Below are positions 11,418 through 20,734 of a stretch of DNA of 64,000 nt, piece after piece. A program made the translations under genes and the position numbers. Numbering within the stretch: position 1 is the stretch's first letter; each line of letters begins with the position of its first letter. This stretch comes from Chlorops oryzae (Eukaryota; Arthropoda; Insecta; Diptera; Chloropidae). The notes under the pieces are model-generated. The model was not told the DNA's origin and did not search any database. It worked only from the letters and a program-made list of their open reading frames with translations. The stretch lies in the NCBI GenBank assembly GCA_020466095.1, contig CM035806.1, forward strand, positions 141,165,934 through 141,229,933. The letters are read 5' to 3'.

Positions 11418-12306
11418 GATACTTTTCACCATAAAGAATTTTACAAAAAGCAAAAAGTATCTTTTTGACATATTTACATGAACATTTGGAGTTTCGTAAA
11501 ACTCATTTGGGAACTTGCGACGAGAGAAAAATCCCTTTTGCTGAATGGTCAGCAATGGAGTTTGGTATGAAAATTGCCCTCGAAGGTCTACGTGTAAAGA
11601 TTCCACCTGGAACGTCACCGCATCTTGCCAAATTGATAACGATCTGCATGAACGAAGATCCCGGAAAGAGACCGAAATTCGATATGGTCGTCCCGATACT
11701 GCACAGAGAAAATGATACCACATAAAATGGAAGAAAAACAATAAGATTTCTCTATGGCTTTTATCCAAGAAGATTGTCTTATTGAAACCATAGAGAAAAA
11801 CTTATTGTTTATTTTAACGAAAAATTGAACGAAAAGTCAAGAAGATAACTTATCATTTTGATATGAATTCGTGTAAAAAACCAGGTCGGCGGGTTTGATC
11901 CCTGCTCCAGCGAGCGTCGTTTTTTTTTTTTTTTTTTTTGGAAAAGTAGATAATTTAACATTTACATTATTTGAAAAACTGAGAAATAAAAGATAACTTA
12001 TCAAAAGGTCACTTTTATAAGAATGTCACATAGTTTGATTGATATGCTCACCTTATTATTTGAATATATCAAGAAGTTTTCCATATTCTTCAACAGAAAT
12101 AATGAGATATTCACATTAAATATATGAGGATATCTATTAAAATGTTAAAATAAGATTTTCTCTATGCATTCAAAGAGTTTTCTCTATGGAAAAAGCACAT
12201 CGTTCATATAGTTTAAGAAGATTTCTCTATAAAATCGCTCAATAAGGGGATCTTATTGATTTTATGTGGTCATATTTTTCTGTGTGTGGAGAAAATGAAA
12301 CGCTAA
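11418..12306 (+). pseudogene. Ilk: Degraded Ilk (integrin-linked kinase) C-terminal remnant, split by a MITE
   Basis: ILK is a pseudokinase scaffold of integrin adhesions. The block [18 protein letters not shown] at about 11567-11620, followed by [19 protein letters not shown] and VVPIL, is the C-lobe end of the ILK kinase-like domain. The [18 protein letters not shown] segment upstream (11488-11527) lies in another frame, so an indel in the A-run near 11526 breaks the reading frame. Farther upstream, 11418-11460 shows only scattered resemblance. After codon CTG at 11699-11701 a MITE (11702-12284) intervenes; then GAG AAA ATG AAA CGC TAA at 12289-12306 supplies the expected last residues EKMKR and stop. 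An AATAAA sits at about 12324. The frameshift and lost upstream exons argue for a decayed duplicate, not the working gene. Confidence 0.8.
11702..12284. mobile_element. MITE with CACAGAGAAAA ends inserted in the Ilk remnant
   Basis: The left terminus CACAGAGAAAATGATACCAC then ATAAAAT aligns with the reverse complement of the right end, CACAGAAAAATATGACCAC then ATAAAAT. Coding sequence of the Ilk remnant stops exactly at its left edge and resumes just after its right edge, with an extra TGTG. It holds a B-box-like GGGTTTGATCCC at about 11890 (tRNA-like module). It encodes nothing. Confidence 0.85.
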
Positions 12307-13209
12307 AGCAACAAAAGCAACGAATCTTAATAAACTTTTTAGCTAACATTAATTGCCAATTAATATTCAAAGGACTTTTACACACGTAATTCCTTTTGGC
12401 GTACTGAATTTTTGCTAGAGTTAGATTTTACCGATTCGAGGACCCGGAGCCGGAGCCGAAAGCTGTTTTTTTATTTAATTTTTTTTTTTTTTTTTAGGTT
12501 TCTTTGAGGTTTCACCTTAGTTCGATCGTCTCATTCGAAAGCGCAGATCGTCCAGGTTATATCAATTGAAATGATGCAATGCGTCCACACAATAATAATC
12601 TGTCTCTTACGTTCCGCCACGTATGCTCATGTACGAGTACATGTAGATTAAAAGGAAGGCCGCTGATTACTCGTTGCAATTGCAAACATTTTAATGCAAT
12701 TAACGAAGGCACCTTCAGAAAGCGGCTCGACTCTATTCGTTGCAGCGCAATGCACTGCAATATGGACGCGAAGGCATCCAAGCAATTCTGCACGATTATC
12801 GCGCTCCAATGGTAATCGTCACAGATGCGCCGCATAGCCACCTGGTGACTCTCAGATCACATTGTCGGCGGCAGTCCGACAATCAGTCAGTTGGTCGCTT
12901 GGTCGCTCGATTTCGCGATTTCCGATAGCGCGTTTTTCGCCTTCGTCGCGGTTCGCTTTGATTTTACCGCACGCATCACGCTAAAAAAATCGAGATACTT
13001 ACTTAAAATATTTTCCTTTTTGCTGCTGTGCCTTTTGATGACGATGAATGAAATGAAAGCCAAACTGACCCCCCACCCCCCCATCCACCAAATAGTATTT
13101 AGTATTTACGCGGAATGCTAAGCCAGTGCTCGTAATCAAATTAATTCTCAGACTTTATGATTCTTGCATTTATGTATAGGTACATATGTATGTATTCAAT
13201 TTCAATTGG
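12307..13209. other. No gene supported
   Basis: Unique-looking DNA with T-runs at 12467-12495. Short opposing frames at 12557-12928 overlap one another and show no recognisable domain. Confidence 0.4.
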
Positions 13210-13217
13210 ATTGTGAT

Positions 13218-14523
13218 TAGGGTGATTGATTCGGTTAAACGATCGGTTAAACCGCCCGGTTTTTTTCGCGCTTTGCGAGGCGGTTTTTTTCTCAAAACTG
13301 ATTTTTCGAATATCGAATAAATCGGTTTTTTTTAAGCGAATACCCGGTTTTTTCTCCAACAGATTATTTTAGCCTTCAGATAGTTATTTTCTTTCGAACG
13401 TCATACAAACTGCATATAAAAATTGCCATGAAATTACCTCTATTGACGCCTTTTACACTAAGCAATTATATTTGTGAAACTTTTAGCGAATTCTCTTTTC
13501 GAGTTGCATTTGTGTCTACATTGAAAGTATATATGTGTTATCATTAGCTACACTGCAGGAAGTACGAGCAGTTAAACTCTAGCGTTTTACTACTTCTAAT
13601 TCTACCAGTACTGGTTCTTCTTTATACCTTTGCTTATGTCTTGTTCTGTAGAAAATTAACATTGCGCGTGAGCTAAAAATCACCACTTGTACACTTGAAC
13701 TAACACTTTACTAGTGCTTTGGGAAGCAATTGGATAAATTGGATATAGTAAAACAATAGTTATTTTAGAAAGATTTTTCACTGTGGTTTTTAAAGGTAGA
13801 ATTTTTTTTTTGATTTCGGTGTATCAACGCATTTTGCAATAACAATGTCATGGCAATCCTTATTACTAACACGAAAAACAATTTTTCCATACAATACAAA
13901 TCAGAGATCTATACGAAACTCCACCCCGTCAAACGATAAGCCTACATTTTTTAGGTCAGTTCTATTTAACTAAACCTTAAACGTGAATTTCCAACACATT
14001 ACGGGTATTAAAAAAGGCGTCGGAAAATAGGAAAGTCGGAAAATTGGAAAATTTTAACTGCTTAAAAAGCTGTGCAAGATAAAAAAAAGGTTAAAATTTT
14101 TTAAGAAGTCGCAATTTTCCGATTTTCCGACTTGCCAACGTTTTTAACACGCCTTTGTGAATACCCCTATTGTATTTCTTCATATACGACAAAATATTTT
14201 ACGAAAGATGATATATATTTTTAACTTATGGTATATCAAATGAAAATATGGCTGTTTTTAATCTATTTTATACGCTGAATGTGCAATTTTTTGTTTGGGT
14301 TTTTTTTAATGTTGTAAGTTTTTTTCAAAATGGCTTTTAAATAAAACAGTCACAAACAAATAACACCTGCCCCGAAATATCTTTTTATTTGGATTTTTTA
14401 ACATAAACCGGTTAGCCGGTTTTTAGTTAAATTTTATTTGCTCAATCGGTTTTTTTAATATCCTTAAATATCGGGTTATTCGAAAACCGGTTACAGTTAA
14501 ATGTCGAATAATCAATCACCCTA
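13218..14523. mobile_element. 1.3-kb non-autonomous hAT element with perfect 8-bp TSD
   Basis: Terminal inverted repeats TAGGGTGATTGATT (left) and AATCAATCACCCTA (right) are flanked by the perfect octamer ATTGTGAT at 13210-13217 and 14524-14531. Subterminal DNA on both sides is loaded with CGGTT, AACCGG and TTATTCG words. The interior is AT-rich; no transposase frame is present, so it would need a helper in trans. Confidence 0.93.
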
Positions 14524-15173
14524 ATTGTGATTAGCTCTTTTGTAATTAATAACAGACAATGGTGCGAAGTGGAGTTCAGCGGTTCAAGGCTCGGCCGAGG
14601 CGAGAAAATTTAACCGCGAGACAGTTATATCAACCATCAGGTAGCTATATCCTTATTGACTGTGTTTGTACTGTTGAATTGACCGCTACTACTTTTTCTC
14701 TCGGTGTAGTTGCTCGATGGCTGAGTCTGCCGAATGCACCCTATGAAGTCGTAATAATTCAACCCCTATCCTTACCCTTTTGGTATTTGGTTCAGTGGCC
14801 CGAAAATACTGCAAGCAATTCAAAAATAAAAATCTCAACATTTAAAATTAAAATACAATCGAATCTGGATAGAGTGATTTAATAAATGCACGTCCTGTTC
14901 ATTGTATCCAGATTTTTCGTATTAGCGAGATTGAATGTTTTGTTCATTATTAACAGACGCGTAGAGAGAAGTTTGGGATTTTTTTTCGGGGTTCCCTCAC
15001 AAAAATTTTCCGACCAAAAAAAAAAAAGTCACATGCCAATTGTGCGCCCGGGCCCCCGCGGAAAATCCACCTTTCCCACCCCCCTCTCTTAAGGCCTGAT
15101 TACTTAGAAACGCCTCTGTAACAGAAAAGTGTTCAAAATTTCGATATGCTCATTATTTCAGGGATTCGTTATA

Positions 15174-16454
15174 ACAGGTTGGCTGATAAGTCCCCGGTCT
15201 AACAAAGAAAAACACATTTTTTTGTCAAAATTCGTTTTTATTATTCAACATAGTTCCCTTCAAGAGCGATACAACGATTATAACGACCTTCCAATTTTTT
15301 TGATACCATTTTGGTAGTACTCCTTCGGTTTTGCCTCAAAATAGGCCTCAGTTTTGGCGATCACCTCTTCATTGCAGCCAAATTTTTTCCCTGCGAGCAT
15401 CCTTTTGAGGTCTGAGAACAAGAAAAAGTCGCTGGGGGCCAGATCTGGAGAATACGGTGGGTGGGGAAGCAATTCGAAGCCTAATTCATGAATTTTTGCC
15501 ATCGTTCTCAATGACTTGTGACACGGTGAGTTGTCTTGGTGGAACAACACTTTTTTCTTCTTCATATGGGGCCGTTTTGCCGCGATTTCGACCTTCAAAC
15601 GCTCCAAAAACGACATATAATAGTCACTGTTGATGGTTTTTCCCTTCTCAAGAAAATCGATAAAAATTATTCCATGCCCATCCCAAAAAACAGAGGCCAT
15701 TACTTTGCCAGCGGACTTTTGAGTCTTTCCACGCTTCGGAGACGGTTCACCGATCGCTGTCCACTCAGCCGACTGTCGATTGGACTCAGGAGTGTAGTGA
15801 TAGAGCCATGTTTCATCCATTGTCACATATCGACGCAAAAACTCGGGTGTATTGCGAGTTAACAGCTGCAAACACCGCTCAGAATCATCAACACGTTGTT
15901 GTTTTTGGTCAAATGTGAGCTCGCGCGGCACCCATTTTGCACAGAGCTTTTTCATATCCAAATATTGATGAATGATATGACCAACACGTTCCTTTGATAT
16001 CTTTAAGGCCTCTGCTATATAGATCAACTTCATTTTACGGTCATTTAAAATCATTTTGTGAATTTTTTTGATGTTTTCGTCGGTAACCACCTCTTTCGGG
16101 CGTCCACTGCGTTCACCGTCCTCCGTGCTCATTTCACCACGCTTGAATTTTGCATACCAATCAATTATTGTTGATTTTCCTGGGACAGAGTCCGGAAACT
16201 CATTATCAAGCCAAGTTTTTGCTTCCACTGTATTTTTTCCCTTCAGAAAACAGTATTTTATCAAAACACGAATTTCCGTTTTGTCCATTTTTTTCACAAT
16301 AACAAAAGTTTCTTCACAAAAGACGCTCTATCTCACAAACTAATTGACTTACAGACGTCAAATTTTGACACGAATCATTTGAAGGTTGCCACTATATAAA
16401 AATAATATGCGACGCCATCTATGTGTCAGACCGGGGACTTATCAGCCAACCTGT
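15174..16454 (-). mobile_element. Nearly intact mariner, irritans subfamily (Himar1-like), 1281 bp
   Basis: The terminal inverted repeats are identical over 27 bp and begin ACAGGTTGGCTGATAAG. TA dinucleotides flank the element at 15172-15173 and 16455-16456. Length and termini match the irritans subfamily as known from Haematobia Himar1. It is inserted at a TA inside the right end of a pogo-like element, so it is the younger of the two. Identical ends and an almost uninterrupted transposase suggest recent insertion. Confidence 0.97.
15241..16297 (-). pseudogene. Mariner transposase, DD34D, with a C-terminal frameshift
   Basis: Cut-and-paste transposase. The frame from ATG at 16295-16297 runs 339 codons on the minus strand. 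An N-terminal helix-turn-helix DNA-binding half is followed by the WVPRELTFDQK linker region. The catalytic triad is visible as TMDETW, HQDNSPCH and PYSPDLAPSDFF, the DD34D arrangement of mariner. Near 15293-15300 the codons for GIKK run into an A7 tract; one extra A changes frame and gives an early stop (frame end 15278). In the other frame the normal family ending, NRCIALEGNYVE then TAA, is readable to 15241, so the last 20-odd residues are lost by one slippage event. From memory it is close to Himar1, with few substitutions. Activity without the native C-terminus is uncertain. Confidence 0.95.
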
Positions 16455-16472
16455 TATCCAGATTTGCCTGTA

Positions 16473-17335
16473 CTAAAAATTAGAAATTAAAAAATGAAAG
16501 AGTTCCAAAAATGCGGAATTAAAAATAAAGAGTTCAAAAATTTAAATAAATTAAAATTAACAAATAAAAAAATTTTAAATGAATTTTAACGAAACTTAAA
16601 AATTAAGAAATTGAAAATTCAAAAATTTTTAAATAAAATAAGTACCTATGTACAAAGGTATTAAAATTTAAAAATTAAAGAACTAAAATTAATTAAAATA
16701 AAAAATTAAAGAATAAAGAAATTAAAAACCTTAATATTTTAACATTAAGAAAATTAAAACTAAAAATTCTTTGTAAAAATATTGTTTTTTAAGTCTAAAA
16801 TTAAATATAAAAAAATTTATAAATATTACAAATTAAAGAATTAAAAATTTTAAAACAAAGAGTTCAATATTAAAAAATTTAAAAATTTAATTTTAGAAAC
16901 GTAAAAATTCCAGAATTGAAAAATTTGAAATTAAAGAAACTTAAAATTTAAAAAATTAAGAAATTAAAAGTTTAAATACTAAAAATTAAAAAATTAAATA
17001 CGTAATTAAAAACAAAAAAGTTTAAATAAGTATTTAAAAAAAAAATTGAAAAATTAAAGAATTTAAAATACCTATAAATTAAAAATATTAAAAATTTCAA
17101 ATTCAAAAGTTAAGAAGTTTAAGATTTCAAAACTAACCAATTAATACATACCTACTTACATACCTTTATAAAAAAAGAATTTTTTAACTAAAGAATTCAA
17201 AGTTCAAACATTTAAAAAAAATGAACTTCAAAATTTTAAATAACTTATTAAAAAAATAAAAAATTTTAAATTTTAATACTTATTAAAAAATTAAAAAATT
17301 TTAAAATTAAATTTTTTAAATTAAACCTGCTAGAT
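16473..17335. repeat. AT-rich degenerate AAATTAAA-type repeat
   Basis: About 860 bp made almost only of short A-runs and T-runs (AAATTAAAGAATTAAAAATTT-like units with drift). Very few G or C. No open frame. Possibly an expanded cryptic simple repeat at the end of the pogo-like element. Confidence 0.8.
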
Positions 17336-17339
17336 CTCA

Positions 17340-17520
17340 TACTAATAATAGCAACTGATAGATGCTCTAATCCCAGCTAGCATTTTTTGAATTTTTTGAT
17401 CAAAAGCGAGTCTTTTTCGAGTCGCCTTTCTGATTAAAAAGATCAAATATGCGCTCGTTTTCTGATCAAAAATGATACTTTTGTCGGGAAAAATTGGAAC
17501 CCTAGCCGCGACTCTTCTTT
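17340..17520. repeat. Diverged GAGTC/GATCAAAA segment before the tandem array
   Basis: Contains TTTTGATCAAAA-like and TTTTTCGAGTCG words related to the array that follows, some in opposite orientation. No gene. Confidence 0.4.
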
Positions 17521-17522
17521 GG

Positions 17523-17790
17523 GAGTCATATTTGATATCATTTGCGAGTCGTTTTTGAATCATATTTGTTATAATTTACGAGTCATATTTGTTACTATTT
17601 TCGAGTCTTCTACAACTCATATTTGCTATCATTTTGGAGTCCTCTACGATTCATATTTGCTATCATTTTGGAGTCCTCTACGACTGCTATTTGATATCAT
17701 TTTGGAGTCTTCTACGACTCATATTTGATATCATTTTGGAGTCTTCTACGACTCATATTTGATATCATTTTGGAGTCTTCTACGACTCAT
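17523..17790. repeat. 34-bp tandem array with an internal GAGTC..GACTC dyad
   Basis: About eight head-to-tail 34-bp units. The unit contains GAGTCTTCTACGACTC, an inverted repeat with a 6-base loop, followed by ATATTTGATATCATTTTG. The rightmost three units are almost identical while the left ones are diverged, suggesting homogenisation or recent expansion at the right. Confidence 0.92.
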
Positions 17791-17868
17791 AATTGAGATA
17801 GAAAAAATAAAAATATAAATTAATTTATAAATCGATATTTATTTTGCTATTTATTTAAATTTTCTTTT

Positions 17869-18090
17869 GAAACATATTGGAGAGTCGTTTTCGAGTCTTC
17901 TTTTAATCGTGCATGTGATCAATCACTTTTCAATCATCAAGAGGGCTCGAAAACGACTCATCTGGGTTATTGAAATACGACTAGCTTTTGAAACATATTG
18001 GAGAGTCGTTTTCGAGTCTTCTTTTAATCATGCATGTGATCAATCATTTTCTAATCATGAAGGGGGCTCGAAAAAGACTCGTAAATGAAT
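17869..18090. repeat. 121-bp direct duplication with GAGTCG/CGACTC words
   Basis: Blocks beginning GAAACATATTGGAGAGTCG occur at 17869 and 17990 and run about 95 bp each. They contain TGCATGTGATCAATCA and end with GGGCTCGAAAA-GACTC. The GAGTC words link it to the 34-bp array. Confidence 0.85.
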
Positions 18091-18524
18091 CTTCTCATAA
18101 AACAGTCTTCCAAATACTGGGTGGGAATGTGTCATGAAAATAACTTAAATACATTCCCAAATTAAATTTTTCCAAGACAACGATCAAACAAAATATTTTT
18201 CTTCAAAATTGAAATGAAATATGGGCGATTCCATTATCGCGGGTGCAACATTTACACGTATGTTTTAGTTTCATGTAACTAAATAAAAAATATTTTTAAT
18301 AAAAATAGTCTTGAAAAGGCTACATCTTAATATTTTCATTGCATATTAGGTCACAAGTATTTCAAAATAATACTATTAAAGTCCTGAGAATTATTCAAAT
18401 TGCCATCGCGGCTGCAACAAATTTGGCCCTACGTTTCTAGATCAGAGACAAAAAACGCATAAATCTGTTAATTGTGATACATTTTATGTGTTATGCCTTA
18501 TTTTTTGTTAGATGTTTTTCGAAA

Positions 18525-18896
18525 ATGAAGGCACAGATATATCAGGATGCGGAGTTTCTTTTCGTATTTTGAGATTTGAAAGAGGCTTCAAGTCGTCATC
18601 ATTCCAAAAACTTTCTCTATTAGTGGTGATTTTTGGCGACTTCAAAACCAATTTTCATTTAAAATGAGGCCGTGAGGTGCGCACCACAGAAATGCTACGA
18701 GTCTCTTCAAATTTGAAGAAATGTTTTGATTGAATGCTTGGTATATGTTTCAGCCCTTCCCATTGTTCATCCAACATGGCTATCTTTTCATTAATTTCTA
18801 TTTTTGCCACATATTTAAAGAAGATGTTCTTAGAGAGACTGCGAGCTAAATCATAAAAATCTAGGACACTATTGACGATGGCTTTCAGCATATATC
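18525..18896 (-). pseudogene. Second copy of the unknown coding fragment, nonsense mutated and 3' deleted
   Basis: On the minus strand the frame begins near 18896 (ATG at 18889-18891, a stop just upstream) and matches the 3-501 fragment closely. It stops at TGA (18655-18657) where the other copy has TGC. Beyond that the frame is intact across the point where the first copy is frameshifted, then homology ends at about 18530: roughly 340 bp present in the first copy (about 372-713) are missing, rejoining at CATCTAA. Function unknown. Confidence 0.6.
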
Positions 18897-18963
18897 ATTA
18901 GTCAGGGCATATCAAAATAACAAAATATGTAGTAAATCGCACAAAGAGGTTAAATGACAAAAA

Positions 18964-19002
18964 GTTGCACCCGCGATCTGAAATCAAAATCGCGGGTGCA
19001 AC
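18964..19002. repeat. Perfect inverted pair of the GTTGCACCCGCGAT motif
   Basis: GTTGCACCCGCGAT at 18964-18977 faces ATCGCGGGTGCAAC at 18989-19002 across 11 bases, a 14-bp perfect arm. Could be a protein-binding dyad of the surrounding element or the junction of two motif arrays. Confidence 0.9.
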
Positions 19003-19084
19003 CAATTTAAATTATCGATTATTTTAACCTGGCAATCACTACACTTTTAAAAACGATTAATTTATGATTAGTTTTTGTTTCTTC

Positions 19085-19490
19085 TTCACACAAGTTTCGG
19101 AATGTTAGCTCTTTATTTCTGTAAAAGAGTAAAAAACGTTCAACTTATTACTACCTTTGTTGTATCGCGGGTGCAACAAGTCAAACAACGTAGGTTATCT
19201 AGGAATCAATAATGCTGTAATACAACTCCAACGAAATATAAAAAATTAACTTTTTTTTGGATTTTTTTTTTACGCGAGGATAAATTAATATTCTCACTTC
19301 AATTTGATCGGCAAATATGTAACCTTTTTCTTATTATTTGTTCGGCTAACGGCTGTTTTGTGACAGTTTAAAAGGTATGACTTTAAAGTTTTGCTCAGCG
19401 ATTTTTGAATATTCATTATTTGTCAAACGCGACCATTATAAATGAAATATGGAGTTAAATTAAATAGTAAATAATTTATATTAAGATTTC
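19085..19490. repeat. Left copy of an indel-rich direct duplication
   Basis: Matches 19860-20205 in order. Shared landmarks are CACAAGTTTCGGA, AGCTCTTTATTTCTGT, the ATCGCGGGTGCAAC motif, GGAATCAATAATGCT, ACGCGAGGATAAATTA and AAAGGTATGACTTTAAAG. This copy is longer; the right copy lacks many 1-4-base pieces. Confidence 0.85.
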
Positions 19491-19564
19491 TTGTTCAAAT
19501 TTTTTTAAACTAAAAAATAATAATAATCTTAAAAATTAGGAGAAATTTTGCCTTAAAAAAACTA

Positions 19565-19854
19565 CACTCTGAAAAAAAAAAACTGTAATTAAAAAAAAAA
19601 AAATCCAGAAAATTCCCGCCGCCAGCAGGGATAGACCGAATCTCAAGACGGTCACTCACAGCTTAAACACTAGCTATTGAAATCGGAGACGGTGATCAGA
19701 ATGCGAACTTTATCTAGTGAACGAAAGCGAATTTGAACATAAAAGTGACTTTTTCAATGTGATTTGACTTCTTCAGTGCATTAGGGAATACAGTTAATTG
19801 ACCACTCTTACTTTAAGTTCTAATGGTTGATTTAACAGTTTATTTCTCTCGGTG
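19565..19854. mobile_element. MITE carrying an inverted tRNA-like module
   Basis: Left end CACTCTGAAAAAAAAAAACTG minus its last base pairs with the reverse complement of the right end, CACCGAGAGAAATAAACTG. It lies between the two copies of the direct duplication, abutting the right copy. On the minus strand, about 19686 to 19612, TAGCTAGTGTTTA resembles a Pol III A box and GGTCTATCCC a decayed B box at tRNA-like spacing. Confidence 0.6.
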
Positions 19855-19859
19855 TTCTT

Positions 19860-20205
19860 ACTTTCACAAAGTTTCGGATATAGCTCTTTATTTCTGTGAA
19901 AAAAGTCAACTTTTACCTTTTTTATCGCGGTGCAACAAGTCAACAACGTATTTTAGGAATCAATAATGCTTAATAAATAACAACATATATTACTTTTTTT
20001 GGAACGCGAGGATAAATTATATTCTCACTTCAATTTGGTCGGCAAAATGTAACCTCAAATTGTCGGCAACGGCTGTTTGGACAGTTAAAAGGTATGACTT
20101 TAAAGTTTTGTCAGGATTTTTGAATATTATTATTTTCAACGCGCCTATAAATAAATATGGAGTTAAATGAAATATAAATAATTTAATATTAAATTTCGAC
20201 TTTCT
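19860..20205. repeat. Right copy of an indel-rich direct duplication
   Basis: Parallel to 19085-19490 but with numerous small deletions, for example ATCGCGGTGCAAC for ATCGCGGGTGCAAC. Either an old duplicate or a poorly corrected alternate haplotype left in the assembly. Confidence 0.8.
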
Positions 20206-20399
20206 TCTTTGTACTATTGACAAAAAAAAAACCACTTTTATCGTAAATAAAAAATTATTATCGGAAATCGTGTATAGCCGAATCGCCCATATCTTTTTCA
20301 ATCGACCTTAAACTGAATTACATTGTGCAAAAAGAGAAGCGTGGGTTTATTTATTTATATATATATTATAGGTACATATATTTATTGTACATAAGTATA

Positions 20400-20732
20400 T
20401 CTGTGGCAATATGGACTTAGTAGCTTAAGTCGAAATTTCTCGTTTTGGGATATTTAAATTTTTCTACTTAAGCGCTTTATTCATATGTAAAATTTAGATC
20501 TTAAATTGAAAATTCAGAATAGTGCACATAAAATTTTATCTAAAGTAGAAGTTTGTCAAAATACATACATACATAAATAATCTAAAAAGCAAATGCTAAT
20601 AACTTCTTCAAAATCATGTGTATTTGCAAATGGATTGAACACGCTTAGCGCCCTGGATTCCTTATACCCCCAAAATCATTAACTCATTTCTCGCTTATGT
20701 CGACTTAAGCTACTATTCCATATTGCCACAGA
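20400..20732. mobile_element. 333-bp MITE with about 32-bp inverted ends and TA flanks
   Basis: Left TCTGTGGCAATATGGA followed by TAGTAGCTTAAGTCGA is mirrored on the right by TCGACTTAAGCTACTA then TCCATATTGCCACAGA. TA lies on both sides (20398-20399 and 20733-20734), as for Tc1/mariner-type elements. Non-coding. Confidence 0.85.
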
Positions 20733-20734
20733 TA

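Larger units (their letters stand above)
14856..16470. mobile_element. Pogo/Tigger-like element interrupted by mariner
   Basis: Left end CAATCGAATCTGGATA is preceded by TA (14854-14855); the right end TATCCAGATTTGCCTG is followed by TA (16471-16472). The mariner at 15174-16454 sits between them, so the host element is about 334 bp without it. The segment 14880-15090 matches the reverse complement of 28985-29224, including the G/C-rich GGGCCC-like stretch. No coding capacity. Confidence 0.72.
18222..20289 (-). mobile_element. Unclassified 2.07-kb element with TGGGCGATTC ends
   Basis: The left end TGGGCGATTC at 18222 is mirrored by GAATCGCCCA ending at 20289; TA dinucleotides flank both (18220-18221, 20290-20291). 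Copies of ATCGCGGGTGCAAC or its complement lie at 18236, 18404 (one mismatch), 18964, 18989, 19164 and 19924 (one base short). It contains the inverted copy of the broken coding fragment seen at the window start, a MITE (19565-19854) and a diverged direct duplication. I do not recognise the superfamily. Confidence 0.5.

Noticed and set aside
11304..12284. A single element from CACAGAGAAAA at 11304 to 12284 that had captured an Ilk fragment
   Set aside because: The Ilk reading resumes right after 12288 with the expected EKMKR stop, so the MITE lies inside Ilk (11702-12284), not Ilk inside the element.
17523..17790. CRISPR-like array
   Set aside because: Units are contiguous 34-mers without unique spacers and the context is insect transposon DNA.
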